Below, piece by piece: positions 13,747 to 21,234 of a stretch of 21,935 nt of DNA. Position 1 is the first letter of the stretch, and each line of letters opens with the position of its first letter. The translations under genes were made by a program, and so were the position numbers. Source of the stretch: a virus; IMG/VR virus record IMGVR_UViG_3300031659_000116, positions 1-21,935 of that record; one strand, written 5' to 3'. The notes beneath the pieces are model-generated. The model saw nothing but the letters and a program-made list of their open reading frames with translations, searched no databases and was not told where the DNA came from.

Positions 13747-15503
13747 TATTCCATGTCTCCGAATGGGTTACCTTCAGAGAAGTCTAAGAAGTCTGATTCA
13801 AAGTCATCAAAGAAATTATTCTGTGTAGTTCCACCTAATGTAGGAGAAACGTTGATTTCCATCAGTTCAGATACCAAAGTGGGTGCGTATGCCGCACTCG
13901 CACCAATCACCTGTTGGGTCTTCGAGAAGGTGTGTAATTTGCCGTCTGTCGCACCAACGTGTGCAAGGTATAGGGTATTATCACTATCTGACCAAGCAAC
14001 AACTTCTCCCTTGATCGTATAAGAACTATTAGTCTGAGTTACTATTTCACCACGTTTGTATTGTCCACCAGTGTATGGAGGAGCAATAGTTACGGCAGGG
14101 GCAACATCATAATATAAACCTTGCTCGATCTGTAGTATAGAATTGACCGTACCAGACGAATCTAAAACAGAGGATCCAGTAGCACCGACAGGATCAAAGT
14201 TATTTAGGTATGCGGTTGCACTATCAGATGTCCATGCGGCAGTCTGAGTTGCCAGATTAGTAGTACCTGCGGAGTCATATCGTGTTGCAATGATCTGTGC
14301 CTTGGTACCAACTCTTACTCGATACTCATCAACGAAACCTTGTAGTGCGTTCCAATCAACACCATCGACTGTTCTTGCGGCATCGGCACCTACCGAGAAT
14401 CCATTAGCAGATACCCAATCCCAAGTAACACCTGCGATATTGGCATCATACTTCTTAACAAAGTCAAAGTAGATTACTAGGTTGTTTGTGCCAGATGCTC
14501 CAATAAGAATATGGTGCCACGTTCCTGCTTCAAACAAGATATCATTATTGGTGAGTGTATCAATACCACCACCGTTATTATTACCACGAGAGTATACTAA
14601 CTGTCCTGTGTTACCAACACCCCAGAAGTATGTCTTGTCATCTTGACCACTACCACCAGTCTCAAAGAAGATTGCTTGGGTACCTGAAGCAGGTAATGTA
14701 TTTATATACACCCATGCTTCGACACTACCATTGACGTGGGTCTGTGTGTATGATGCTTCAACACCACGACCTTTGGTTACGTCCAAAGAACCTGTACCAA
14801 ACTTCTTGTTGTTTCCCGGTGGAGATGCTATTGTAACAGTGGGAGCAGTGTTATAACCAATACCACGATTTTCCAGAGTTAATCCATATACTCTACCGTT
14901 ATCATCTATTAATGATGAGGCAGTGGCATTAGCATTCACAGCACTTGCCATATTCAGTTTGTACTGATAGGCACCTTCTAGTTCAATGTCATCGATCTCA
15001 TCGATACCAACATCAAAGTCTTCGTCATTGTATTCGAACAACTCACATTGTAGTCGGAAGGTAGGTAACTGGTTCAATTGATAGAACGGAGTTTCTGTCT
15101 CGACCTTAAAGATCTCGAACATAGACTTAGAGAATGGAATGTATATTACATCACCCTCTCTAGGACGGAAGTTATATGAATCTAGTTTGTCACCGATCAG
15201 AGACTTCCAACGTCTACGAGCAGTAACGAAGGTTGCTTGGTCACGAAGTTCAACACCGAACTTAGAGAAGAGATCTCCCTCACCCCCAAACCCATCAACG
15301 TTCTCAACATACATCTCTATCTTATACGCATCACTAAAGTGTGACGGCACATCGTCCATGAAGACTTTATCTACATTGACTAGTTCACGAGGTAAATAAT
15401 AGACATCCTGACCATAGAACTTTAAAGACTCAATTACGAGATCTTCATACAAGTTCTGTTCAGGACGGAATCCACCAGATGATACCCAAGGGTTAGTTGC
15501 CAT
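13746..15503 (-). CDS. gp14: Neck protein gp14 with an inserted LamG-like domain
   Basis: This 585-residue protein is more than twice T4 gp14 (256 aa). Residues 1 to about 185 are the neck core (EDLVIESLKFYGQDVYYLPR, FRPREGDVIYIPFSKSMFEI). The C-terminal part resumes near residue 481 with KRGEIVTQTNSSYTIKGEVV and ends in an acidic FFDDFESDFLDF tail. Between them lies a LamG/concanavalin-like domain (about 232-405) with FGTGSLDV, GSVEAWVYI, GTWHHILI, LVIYFDF and ALQGFVDEYRV, the standard order for that fold. A GxGYxxAPxVTI motif occurs before it (205-230) and in variant form after it (453-480). I infer a neck subunit carrying a sugar-binding or decorative domain on the virion surface. The ribosome site AGGA overlaps the gp13 end. 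Confidence 0.9.
   Translation of the reverse strand: MATNPWVSSGGFRPEQNLYEDLVIESLKFYGQDVYYLPRELVNVDKVFMDDVPSHFSDAYKIEMYVENVDGFGGEGDLFSKFGVELRDQATFVTARRRWKSLIGDKLDSYNFRPREGDVIYIPFSKSMFEIFKVETETPFYQLNQLPTFRLQCELFEYNDEDFDVGIDEIDDIELEGAYQYKLNMASAVNANATASSLIDDNGRVYGLTLENRGIGYNTAPTVTIASPPGNNKKFGTGSLDVTKGRGVEASYTQTHVNGSVEAWVYINTLPASGTQAIFFETGGSGQDDKTYFWGVGNTGQLVYSRGNNNGGGIDTLTNNDILFEAGTWHHILIGASGTNNLVIYFDFVKKYDANIAGVTWDWVSANGFSVGADAARTVDGVDWNALQGFVDEYRVRVGTKAQIIATRYDSAGTTNLATQTAAWTSDSATAYLNNFDPVGATGSSVLDSSGTVNSILQIEQGLYYDVAPAVTIAPPYTGGQYKRGEIVTQTNSSYTIKGEVVAWSDSDNTLYLAHVGATDGKLHTFSKTQQVIGASAAYAPTLVSELMEINVSPTLGGTTQNNFFDDFESDFLDFSEGNPFGDME
14064..14147 (-). repeat. Second GYxxAPxVTI repeat in gp14
   Basis: It codes for residues 453-480, including IEQGLYYDVAPAVTIAPPY, a diverged copy of the segment at 14814-14891. 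The two copies bracket the LamG-like insert, which suggests the insert arrived within a repeat-containing linker. Confidence 0.6.
14699..14706 (-). promoter_or_regulatory. Late promoter-like octamer inside gp14
   Basis: An exact TATAAATA on the coding strand falls inside the LamG-like part of gp14, about 950 bases upstream of gp15. Codons for Tyr-Ile-Asn explain it without selection, so it may be chance. If active it would boost gp15, gp16, gp17 and the sugar cassette, which otherwise lack a nearby late promoter. Confidence 0.35.
14814..14891 (-). repeat. First GxGYxxAPxVTI repeat in gp14
   Basis: It codes for residues 205-230, including LENRGIGYNTAPTVTIASPP, a short motif common in structural proteins of marine phages. 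It directly precedes the LamG-like insert, and a diverged copy follows it. Confidence 0.6.
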
Positions 15504-15507
15504 TAAT

Positions 15508-16269
15508 TTATCCTATGAAGAACATTGGGCCAACGTCTTCTTCTTCTCTAAACTTGACCATTAATTGTTCGATCTCTGCCGAGGCATCATCGTATATCTG
15601 TCTGCCGTTGATAACAACACCACCGGGAAGTTGCATACCTTCGAACTTAGACATATTCTGTCCCCACTGTCTCTTGATCAATGCAATAGTGTATGCTTTG
15701 AGAAACTTATGATTCCATAAAGAATTCAAGGGAGAGTTCGCGGCAACTCCGGGATCTCGATCACCATAGACTTCTAGTATCACATAGTTACCAAGAAGGA
15801 ACTCTGACATATCGTGATGAATATGTACACGGTCTGCTTGTCTATCAAAGGTGATCTGTGGTTCCCCACTTAGTTTCATATCAAGTAATGATAGATGTTG
15901 TTCCATTTGTTCGTAGTAACCAAGGTCTGCGGTAGCAGATCCTAACATATGTATATCATTCACTCGCATTTGATATTTGATGTCAAAGAAGTTAGTAGAC
16001 GCGTGGGCACTGTTAACACGGAACATACGGATAACAGATATCACATCTTCGGTTAGGTCAATGTATTTATTGTCAAGGTTTGCCTGTGTGATCTGGTGCT
16101 TAATGTAGAATCGTCTCTTTCCATCAGGATGCATTTCACGGAACCACTGTAATGCTTCGTCTACGCGATCTTCGACTTGTTCGTCTGCCACGTTGATTTC
16201 GAGTACGGGCGCACCCAATGATCGAAAGCAGTAGTCGATTAGTTCGTCTCTAGTGTCTGGTGATGCCAT
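15508..16269 (-). CDS. gp13: Neck protein gp13
   Basis: This 253-residue head-completion protein (T4: 309) should bind the portal after packaging and, with gp14, form the neck. The start DTRDELIDYCFRSLGAPVLE followed by INVADEQVEDRVDEAL is highly characteristic of gp13 in T4-like phages. Later landmarks are FFDIKYQMRVNDIHMLGS, YVILEVYGDRDP and LPGGVVINGRQIYDDA. A ribosome site AAGGT lies just before the ATG and the gene is 4 bases from gp14. The upstream neighbour is a fibre-like gene rather than the baseplate-wedge and fibritin genes that precede 13 in T4. Confidence 0.95.
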   Translation of the reverse strand: MASPDTRDELIDYCFRSLGAPVLEINVADEQVEDRVDEALQWFREMHPDGKRRFYIKHQITQANLDNKYIDLTEDVISVIRMFRVNSAHASTNFFDIKYQMRVNDIHMLGSATADLGYYEQMEQHLSLLDMKLSGEPQITFDRQADRVHIHHDMSEFLLGNYVILEVYGDRDPGVAANSPLNSLWNHKFLKAYTIALIKRQWGQNMSKFEGMQLPGGVVINGRQIYDDASAEIEQLMVKFREEEDVGPMFFIG

Positions 16270-16279
16270 GTTCTTTACC

Positions 16280-18055
16280 TTAGTTTAATAATGATCCACT
16301 GGAATTGTAGACATTAATTCTGTAATGTGATCCCTGTTCTCCATCAAGTTTATCTGCGTTCAGTCCACTTGAGTTTGTATCAACTGTCTTTAGTGCGCTC
16401 AGTAGTTCTGCGGCACTTGAGTATGTCTCACTGAATGACAACTGACCAGACCCACTATCATATGCGAGGTCACCTGCCACATTAATCTGATTTCGTATAT
16501 TGGCAGTTGTGACCTTTGCAAAGGTCATTGCACCACTAGTACTATTATACGATAGTCCACCAAACCCAGTGCCAGAAGTTGTGCCGCTTATGGCACCTCT
16601 TGCTCTTGCAGTAGTGTGGTAGAGGTTAGTGTTCTCAGTTAGGTCGGCAGTAGTGTGGTTAGATATATCTGATACTGTACCAGTTACGTTACCTGTAATA
16701 TTACCTGCAAAACTAGATGCCGCTAATGGTTTGTTAAAATCAAAACGAGTATTACCGTGATCCCACTTGAGTAGAGGTTTAGTACCCGAACTCCAAGCAC
16801 CGAATGTTATACCTGCTCCGTCTGTCAATGCACTAGTAGTAGCACTGTCTGCAATGACAATGTTCTTATCGGTTACTGTCAGATTAGTAGTTGCAATGTC
16901 TGTCAGTGAACCAGTGATTGTTAAGTTACCAGATACAACCAAGTCATTGAATACTACGTCATCTGTAGTTGCGACTGCCTGACCAATACTGATTGCACCG
17001 TTACTGTATGTAACACCAGTACCACCAGAGAACATTCCCTTAATGTTACCAGAGTCAACTTGGATATCGTCTGCGTTTGCAATGATACCCTTGCCACCGA
17101 TTACATTCAGAGTTCGAGTCGTGGCAATATTACCACCACCTGTCAAACCTGTACCTGTGGCCAGATATACATTAGTGTGGTCAATGTGTTCGTTTGCTAC
17201 GAATCCACTTAGGTTATCGTGAACGATATCCCCATCAGTCGTAGTTATAGCACCTGTACCACTATTATATGTGATACCAGTTCCACCAGATAACTTACCA
17301 CGAACCTGTGCGTCTGTAATACCGTTGTATGTAATTACACCAGTACTTGCGTTATATGCAAGAGTACCATCCCCTGCGGCATCAGTGACGCTAATTGCCG
17401 CCCTTGCTCTTGCAGTGGTATGGTAAAGGTTGGTTCCTTCGGATAGATCTGAGGTTGACTTCTCTGTGAAGTCTGAGTCGAAACCACCATAGGTAGTCTC
17501 AGCAATTGTTATCGTGCCATTAGATGCATTGTATGAAAGTCCTGCACCAGAGACACCAATCGCATTCTTTGCATCTGAGTCTGCACGAGCAGTAGTATAG
17601 TATAGATTAGTACCTTCGGATAGATCTGAGGTAGAGAATGACGTTAGTCCAATACGAGCATTGAAAGATCCACCGTCTGCGGTAGATACATTTATTGTTG
17701 CTTCGGACGAATCAAAGGTGACACCACTCACACCTGCAACTGTACGATAAGTAGCAGAGTCGATCTGACCCTGTGCATTAACGGAGAATACAGGAACTTG
17801 TGTGGAAGATCCATAGGTTGCGGCAGTCACACCAGAGTTAGTTATTGATAGAGTACCTGCGGTATTAGTAATACCAGTACCACCAACAATCTCTGTGAGT
17901 GTCTTAATCGAGTTGTTTCCTGCGGAGTCAGTTCTCTTAAAGAACAGTCTTCCATCATTGGTGTTGATTGCGATCTCGCCAAGTTCAACATTACCAACGG
18001 CAGGAGTCTTGCCCTTTACCGCACTTCTTTTGACTTTAAGTAAAGTCGTAGACAT
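16280..18055 (-). CDS. Repeat-rich tail fibre-like structural protein
   Basis: This 591-residue Ser/Thr/Gly/Asn-rich protein has fibre composition. The N-terminus TTLLKVKRSAVKGKTPAVGN with ELGEIAINTNDGRLFFKR resembles an attachment segment shared with the next gene upstream. Three copies of a module of about 44 residues begin TSDLSEGTNLYYTTARA or close variants (near 141, 200 and 468); GGTG(I/V)TY motifs recur. A shared module (VSGNLTITGSLTDI to NKPLAASSF, about 373-449) also occurs in the upstream protein. The end, GLNADKLDGEQGSHYR, is a motif seen near fibre C-termini. No chaperone or enzymatic domain is visible. It is probably a fibre, fibritin-like whisker or neck appendage, given its place next to gp13. 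Confidence 0.8.
   Translation of the reverse strand: MSTTLLKVKRSAVKGKTPAVGNVELGEIAINTNDGRLFFKRTDSAGNNSIKTLTEIVGGTGITNTAGTLSITNSGVTAATYGSSTQVPVFSVNAQGQIDSATYRTVAGVSGVTFDSSEATINVSTADGGSFNARIGLTSFSTSDLSEGTNLYYTTARADSDAKNAIGVSGAGLSYNASNGTITIAETTYGGFDSDFTEKSTSDLSEGTNLYHTTARARAAISVTDAAGDGTLAYNASTGVITYNGITDAQVRGKLSGGTGITYNSGTGAITTTDGDIVHDNLSGFVANEHIDHTNVYLATGTGLTGGGNIATTRTLNVIGGKGIIANADDIQVDSGNIKGMFSGGTGVTYSNGAISIGQAVATTDDVVFNDLVVSGNLTITGSLTDIATTNLTVTDKNIVIADSATTSALTDGAGITFGAWSSGTKPLLKWDHGNTRFDFNKPLAASSFAGNITGNVTGTVSDISNHTTADLTENTNLYHTTARARGAISGTTSGTGFGGLSYNSTSGAMTFAKVTTANIRNQINVAGDLAYDSGSGQLSFSETYSSAAELLSALKTVDTNSSGLNADKLDGEQGSHYRINVYNSSGSLLN
16520..16654 (-). repeat. Fibre module copy 3 (TADLTENTNLYHTTARA)
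   Basis: This is the third and most distant copy of the 44-residue module, encoding about residues 468-512. The first two copies lie near each other in the N-terminal half; this one lies near the C-terminus. Confidence 0.75.
17327..17458 (-). repeat. Fibre module copy 2 (TSDLSEGTNLYHTTARA)
   Basis: It encodes about residues 200-243 and is also similar to copy 1 at DNA level, including a shared run ccttcggatagatctgaggt on the plus strand, so the duplication is relatively recent or recombining. Confidence 0.8.
17504..17635 (-). repeat. Fibre module copy 1 (TSDLSEGTNLYYTTARA)
   Basis: It encodes about residues 141-184, ending in a GLSYNASNGTITI strand pair. Copies 1 and 2 share identical stretches of DNA at their starts. 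Confidence 0.8.
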
Positions 18056-18073
18056 ATGTCACCTTTATATTAA

Positions 18074-18091
18074 CCCCCTTATATAAGGGGG
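18074..18091. other. Perfect 18-bp palindrome between the two fibre genes
   Basis: CCCCCTTATATAAGGGGG is self-complementary over all 18 bases and fills much of the 47-base gap between the fibre-like genes. As RNA it can form a stem with a small AU loop on either strand. Only TTAATAT follows on the coding strand, so it would be a poor intrinsic terminator. It might attenuate, protect or process mRNA, or bind a dimeric protein. Confidence 0.5.
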
Positions 18092-18102
18092 ATTATTGTT
18101 TC

Positions 18103-19878
18103 TTAGTATGTACCGCCATCAAGTGAGGTTACAGTCACCGCACCAGATGTTACAGTAAATACGTCACTATCATATGACGCAACACCTTTGTTTGTAATTG
18201 TTGCTATCTCCGCAGTGAATGTATGTGTACCTGCGGTATCATTGTAAGCAAAGTCAAGACCTTCACCGACTGCAATAGATGCACCCATGATGTCTTCAAT
18301 ATACTCGTCTAGTGCAACACCACCGCGCATGATCTCAGGTGCATCAAACGTTTTGTTGGCAGTCCACTTATCACCAGATGCGGCATATACTAGGTTAGCA
18401 CTTGCCCCTGCGATTACGATACCTGCACCGTTTGCCGCGGCTGCGTCTGCGGCACTGTCTGCCAAAGTCAATGTCTTATCGTTAACCGACATATTGACTG
18501 AGTTAATTATAGTTTGTGTACCGTTGACTTGGAGGTCACCAAGAATGACAACCTTACCAGTAACACTGTCACCACCTAATGGATCTAAGATCAACTCATT
18601 AGTAGAACCGTTTGTGCTAATGGTGTTTCCGTTAATACGGATAGTGTCAATAGTTGCGCCAGTCAGACCAGTAAGATCTGTAACTGTTCCACCCAGAGAA
18701 GTATCAGTATCACCAATAGTAATACCGTCATTCGCGAGGTCACCGTTAGCAACCGAACCTGCTTTAAGACTAACTGCACCAGAGGATACATCAAAGTCTG
18801 CCGAAGCAAAAGATGCAATACCTTTGTTGGTTGTAGTAGCGTCTTCACCAGTGATCGCAATACTTTGATCTGCGTGAGTGACATTCATGCCCTCACCACC
18901 AAGTATAGAGATACTGTGTTTAGGTAGAGTCATGGCACCAGTATCAGTGGTTACATGAGATAGTACGTTACCCTTGAGACTAACAATACCAGATGCGACT
19001 GCAAAGTCAGAATCTAGGAACTGTGCAACACCCTTGCCAGATGTAGTAGCATCGGAGGTTGTGTATGTTACTGTGTTAGTAGCATGGTTGAAACCCATCG
19101 CAATACCATTACCAGATGCGGCAAAGGATAATGCGGAGTCTGCTAATGAGATTGGGGCACCGTTAACAGTCAACTCAGTAGAGATACTTGCGGTACCTGC
19201 GGCAGTCAATCGACCTTGTGCGTCTACTGTGAAGGTAGGAATAGCACTTGCTGATCCATATGACCCTGCGGTTACGGCAGTATCGTCTAACTTATAAGAT
19301 ACTTGATCGTCTGTGACGGCACTAGTAAGACCAGTTCCACCATCGAACGTTAATGTTCCTGTACCTGCGTTGAATGTGTCTGTACCACCATCACCTGCTA
19401 GAGAGAATACGACATCAACTCCGGCAAACATACCATCAACATATGCTTTGGTTGTTGCATCGGAATCTGCGGTTGGAGTAAGTAGGTGGGAAATTCTGCT
19501 CCCTGCTACAGATACAACACCTGACCCATGAGGAGATACTATTAGGTTACCGTTTGTATCGGTAGTACTAATCGTGTTGCCGTTGAGAGTTAGGTTATCA
19601 ACGTTAAGTATATCAATCTTACTGTTTGCGTCTACTAGGATAGCACTGTTCGGGGTCAGTGTACCTAATGCATGATCCAGTTTCGCTGTGAAATACTTAC
19701 CACCAATGACTTCGTGATTGACCGCATTACCTGCGATTTCACTGCCAGTACCAATGTATAGTCTATCACCACCATTGCTTCCGTTGTCAGACAAGTATGA
19801 ATATGCTAATTCACCTTGACCAAGTGCAGACGGATTTCCCGAAGTCGCACTTCTTTTAATTCTTAGTAATGATGCCAT
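18103..19878 (-). CDS. Repeat-rich tail fibre-like structural protein, paralogue
   Basis: This is another 591-residue fibre-type protein. It begins MASLLRIKRSATSGNPSALG with QGELAYSYLSDNG, the same attachment-like start as its downstream neighbour. Three copies of a repeat (DATTSGKGVAQFLDSDFAVA and variants near residues 276, 346 and 558) and two of NGNTIST (near 99 and 416) are visible, plus DSDATTKAYVDGM, common in phage fibres. The segment around 448-510 (GDLQVNGTQTII, DKTLTLADSA, NGAGI) matches a module of the neighbour. It ends SLDGGTY; the 74-aa gene upstream ends ELNGGQY. The start overlaps that gene's stop as TAATG, with GGAGG upstream. Composition and repeats support a virion fibre; the receptor or attachment site is unknown. 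Confidence 0.8.
   Translation of the reverse strand: MASLLRIKRSATSGNPSALGQGELAYSYLSDNGSNGGDRLYIGTGSEIAGNAVNHEVIGGKYFTAKLDHALGTLTPNSAILVDANSKIDILNVDNLTLNGNTISTTDTNGNLIVSPHGSGVVSVAGSRISHLLTPTADSDATTKAYVDGMFAGVDVVFSLAGDGGTDTFNAGTGTLTFDGGTGLTSAVTDDQVSYKLDDTAVTAGSYGSASAIPTFTVDAQGRLTAAGTASISTELTVNGAPISLADSALSFAASGNGIAMGFNHATNTVTYTTSDATTSGKGVAQFLDSDFAVASGIVSLKGNVLSHVTTDTGAMTLPKHSISILGGEGMNVTHADQSIAITGEDATTTNKGIASFASADFDVSSGAVSLKAGSVANGDLANDGITIGDTDTSLGGTVTDLTGLTGATIDTIRINGNTISTNGSTNELILDPLGGDSVTGKVVILGDLQVNGTQTIINSVNMSVNDKTLTLADSAADAAAANGAGIVIAGASANLVYAASGDKWTANKTFDAPEIMRGGVALDEYIEDIMGASIAVGEGLDFAYNDTAGTHTFTAEIATITNKGVASYDSDVFTVTSGAVTVTSLDGGTY
18130..18207 (-). repeat. TNKGvAs repeat copy 3 in the upstream fibre gene
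   Basis: It encodes IATITNKGVASYDSDVFTVT and a following beta strand, at the C-terminal end of the protein. Confidence 0.7.
18763..18843 (-). repeat. TNKGiAs repeat copy 2 in the upstream fibre gene
   Basis: It encodes DATTTNKGIASFASADFDVS followed by SGAVSLK, matching copy 1 over about 27 residues. Confidence 0.75.
18973..19053 (-). repeat. TSGKGvAq repeat copy 1 in the upstream fibre gene
   Basis: It encodes DATTSGKGVAQFLDSDFAVA followed by SGIVSLK. With copy 2 it forms a spaced tandem pair 70 residues apart. Confidence 0.75.
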
Positions 19879-20102
19879 TAGTATTGGCCTCCGTTAAGTT
19901 CTTGTTGATCTAAAGTTGTCGTTGCTTCCCATTCTGTAGTTGATGCATTATAAACTAATACTGATCCTTCAACTGCACCATCTGTGTTAATACCAGTTAT
20001 CGCGTTGATGCTGTTACCTGCTTCAATAACACGTCTAACAGGTTTCCCTACTACGACTCTCTTTACTTTAGTCTTGCCCCGAAGGGATACAGTAGTTGCC
20101 AT
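19878..20102 (-). CDS. Small structural protein of the fibre operon
   Basis: This is a 74-residue protein with a basic N-terminal third (SLRGKTKVKRVVVGKPVRRV) and a C-terminal half that reads GAVEGSVLVYNASTTEWEAT, a motif found widely in phage fibre and baseplate-associated proteins (a short beta hairpin). It ends ELNGGQY, like the SLDGGTY end of the next protein. It follows the 119-aa gene closely with the stop of that gene lying inside its ribosome site (AGGTAA), and overlaps the fibre gene start by one base. A fibre-base or connector role is inferred; no named family is recognised. Confidence 0.7.
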   Translation of the reverse strand: MATTVSLRGKTKVKRVVVGKPVRRVIEAGNSINAITGINTDGAVEGSVLVYNASTTEWEATTTLDQQELNGGQY

Positions 20103-20107
20103 AGTAG

Positions 20108-20467
20108 TTACCTTGTTACCGAAGGATTGACTTTAATCTTTCCTTCCAGTATTCGTTCGATGATTGTGTTCGATCCGCTGTCTGTAAAGGACAGTTCTAC
20201 GTCATAGACATATCTGAGTCTTGCGTTCAGTAATCCAGATTGGGTATTTGTGAGTGCCAAGATGCCTATCCCATCAGAAGGGGGATCTGCGATAGTTGCT
20301 GTAAAGGATACTATTTCATCAGAGTCCACAGAGTTATAACTCCGCTTCATCTTTGCCGCAAGTGTGTGACCAGTGAGGTTCTTAACAGAACCATCCTGTT
20401 CTTGTAGGTGTAGTTCAATTGCTACATCCGCACCTTGGTCGATAGTAAAATCTTCGTAATCTGCCAT
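20108..20467 (-). CDS. Small baseplate/fibre-associated structural protein
   Basis: This 119-residue all-beta protein starts MADYEDFTIDQGADVAIELH, continues with a DGSVKNLTGHTLAAKMKR segment and a YVYDVELSFTDSG strand, and ends RILEGKIKVNPSVTR. The pattern (dxxIxxGxdxxxxL, LTGxTxxAxxR, YDVxxxxxxG, GxIxVxPxVTR) resembles N-terminal domains of phage baseplate upper proteins (BppU type), which attach fibres to the baseplate. It is the first gene behind an exact late promoter and heads the 119-aa, 74-aa, fibre, fibre, gp13 run. Family assignment is by pattern only. Confidence 0.7.
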   Translation of the reverse strand: MADYEDFTIDQGADVAIELHLQEQDGSVKNLTGHTLAAKMKRSYNSVDSDEIVSFTATIADPPSDGIGILALTNTQSGLLNARLRYVYDVELSFTDSGSNTIIERILEGKIKVNPSVTR

Positions 20468-20502
20468 TCCAGTCTCTCAAACCTTATTATATGTTATGGT
20501 TT

Positions 20503-20510
20503 TATTTATA
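20503..20510 (-). promoter_or_regulatory. T4-type late promoter for the fibre and neck operon
   Basis: The exact TATAAATA octamer lies 36 bases before the ATG of the 119-aa structural gene. Apart from an internal copy in gp14, no further exact late octamer is seen until the one before gp18, so this promoter may serve about 12 kb of genes through gp17 and the sugar cassette. Confidence 0.82.
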
Positions 20511-20514
20511 TGTT

Positions 20515-20533
20515 TTCGAAACTGGAGTTCGAA
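20515..20533. other. Inverted repeat before the late promoter
   Basis: Two TTCGAA palindromes separated by 7 bases can pair to form a 6-bp stem in the gap after the oxygenase-like gene, just upstream of the late promoter. There is no T-run, so a terminator call is not supported. Confidence 0.3.
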
Positions 20534-20538
20534 CAAAC

Positions 20539-21234
20539 TTAGATTTCTGAGGTGATTTCTTCTATTAAATCGTCTCTGTAGTCTAGAGATGCTTGTGAGA
20601 TATCAAATGTGAATGATACCGTACATCTCCAACAGTCGGTCTTTGCCGCATGATAGAATAGGTTCTCTGGTTCACCATAGTGACCAAAGTATGCCGCCTT
20701 ACATTGCCAACCCTTCTTGTCCTTCATAACGACAACTTCTTTCGATACAGGATCTACATACTCAAATTGTCCGTCTCCAGTTTCAGACCATGAGAATATT
20801 AGATTGTATGCGGCCGCGTTAGCATTGTTATGCCAAGAGATGAAACCACCGGGAGGATACCACGCAGTAAGAGCATTACAACGAGTGCCCAACCATTGCA
20901 TAATATCTTTGTTCATAAAGGCAATGTCTGCCGTTCGTTTAGTTCGTATAGATGGATGGGTGTCTCCCTCAAAGAACTCATGTCCTTTGCGACCAATACT
21001 CATCTCATATCCATACATCTTATCGGGGAAACCTTCGTGTCTGCTTCCCTGTGCTTGGATCTCTTCTAGATGATCTTTACCTGCCCAGAAGTGACGTTGA
21101 CTTGCCTCTTGTGAACACGCAAGATGGAAGTCCTTCTGGAACTGTTCTTTATCATCCAAGAGAAAGTCTCTGTATGCGTCTAATCTCTGCAACAGTTCTC
21201 TGTTTTTAATTGGTATGTCTTGCATATAACTCAT
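20539..21234 (-). CDS. 2-oxoglutarate/Fe(II) oxygenase-like protein
   Basis: This 231-residue protein has a C-terminal half that looks like the jelly-roll of 2OG-Fe(II) oxygenases: TAWYPPGGFISWHNNANAAA (His135), a strand NLIFSWSETGDGQFEYVD, then YFGHYG, and FYHAAKTDCWRCTVSF with His195 and Arg203, in the positions of the distal iron His and the 2OG-binding Arg. The usual HxD is HNN here, so the carboxylate iron ligand is not obvious and activity could be altered or lost. The N-terminal 100 residues are helical and charged with no recognised domain. The ATG overlaps the stop of the upstream transferase gene as ATGA, so the pair probably acts together, possibly on a glycan or protein. Confidence 0.65.
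   Translation of the reverse strand: MSYMQDIPIKNRELLQRLDAYRDFLLDDKEQFQKDFHLACSQEASQRHFWAGKDHLEEIQAQGSRHEGFPDKMYGYEMSIGRKGHEFFEGDTHPSIRTKRTADIAFMNKDIMQWLGTRCNALTAWYPPGGFISWHNNANAAAYNLIFSWSETGDGQFEYVDPVSKEVVVMKDKKGWQCKAAYFGHYGEPENLFYHAAKTDCWRCTVSFTFDISQASLDYRDDLIEEITSEI

Noticed and set aside
18287-18868. 193-aa open frame on the plus strand
   Set aside because: It lies wholly inside the upstream fibre gene on the opposite strand, has hydrophobic/Pro-rich low-complexity composition expected of an antisense shadow, and no ribosome site was seen.
16520-19053. Repeats as a CRISPR array
   Set aside because: They are in-frame protein modules of diverging sequence at irregular spacing within long genes, not short identical repeats with spacers.
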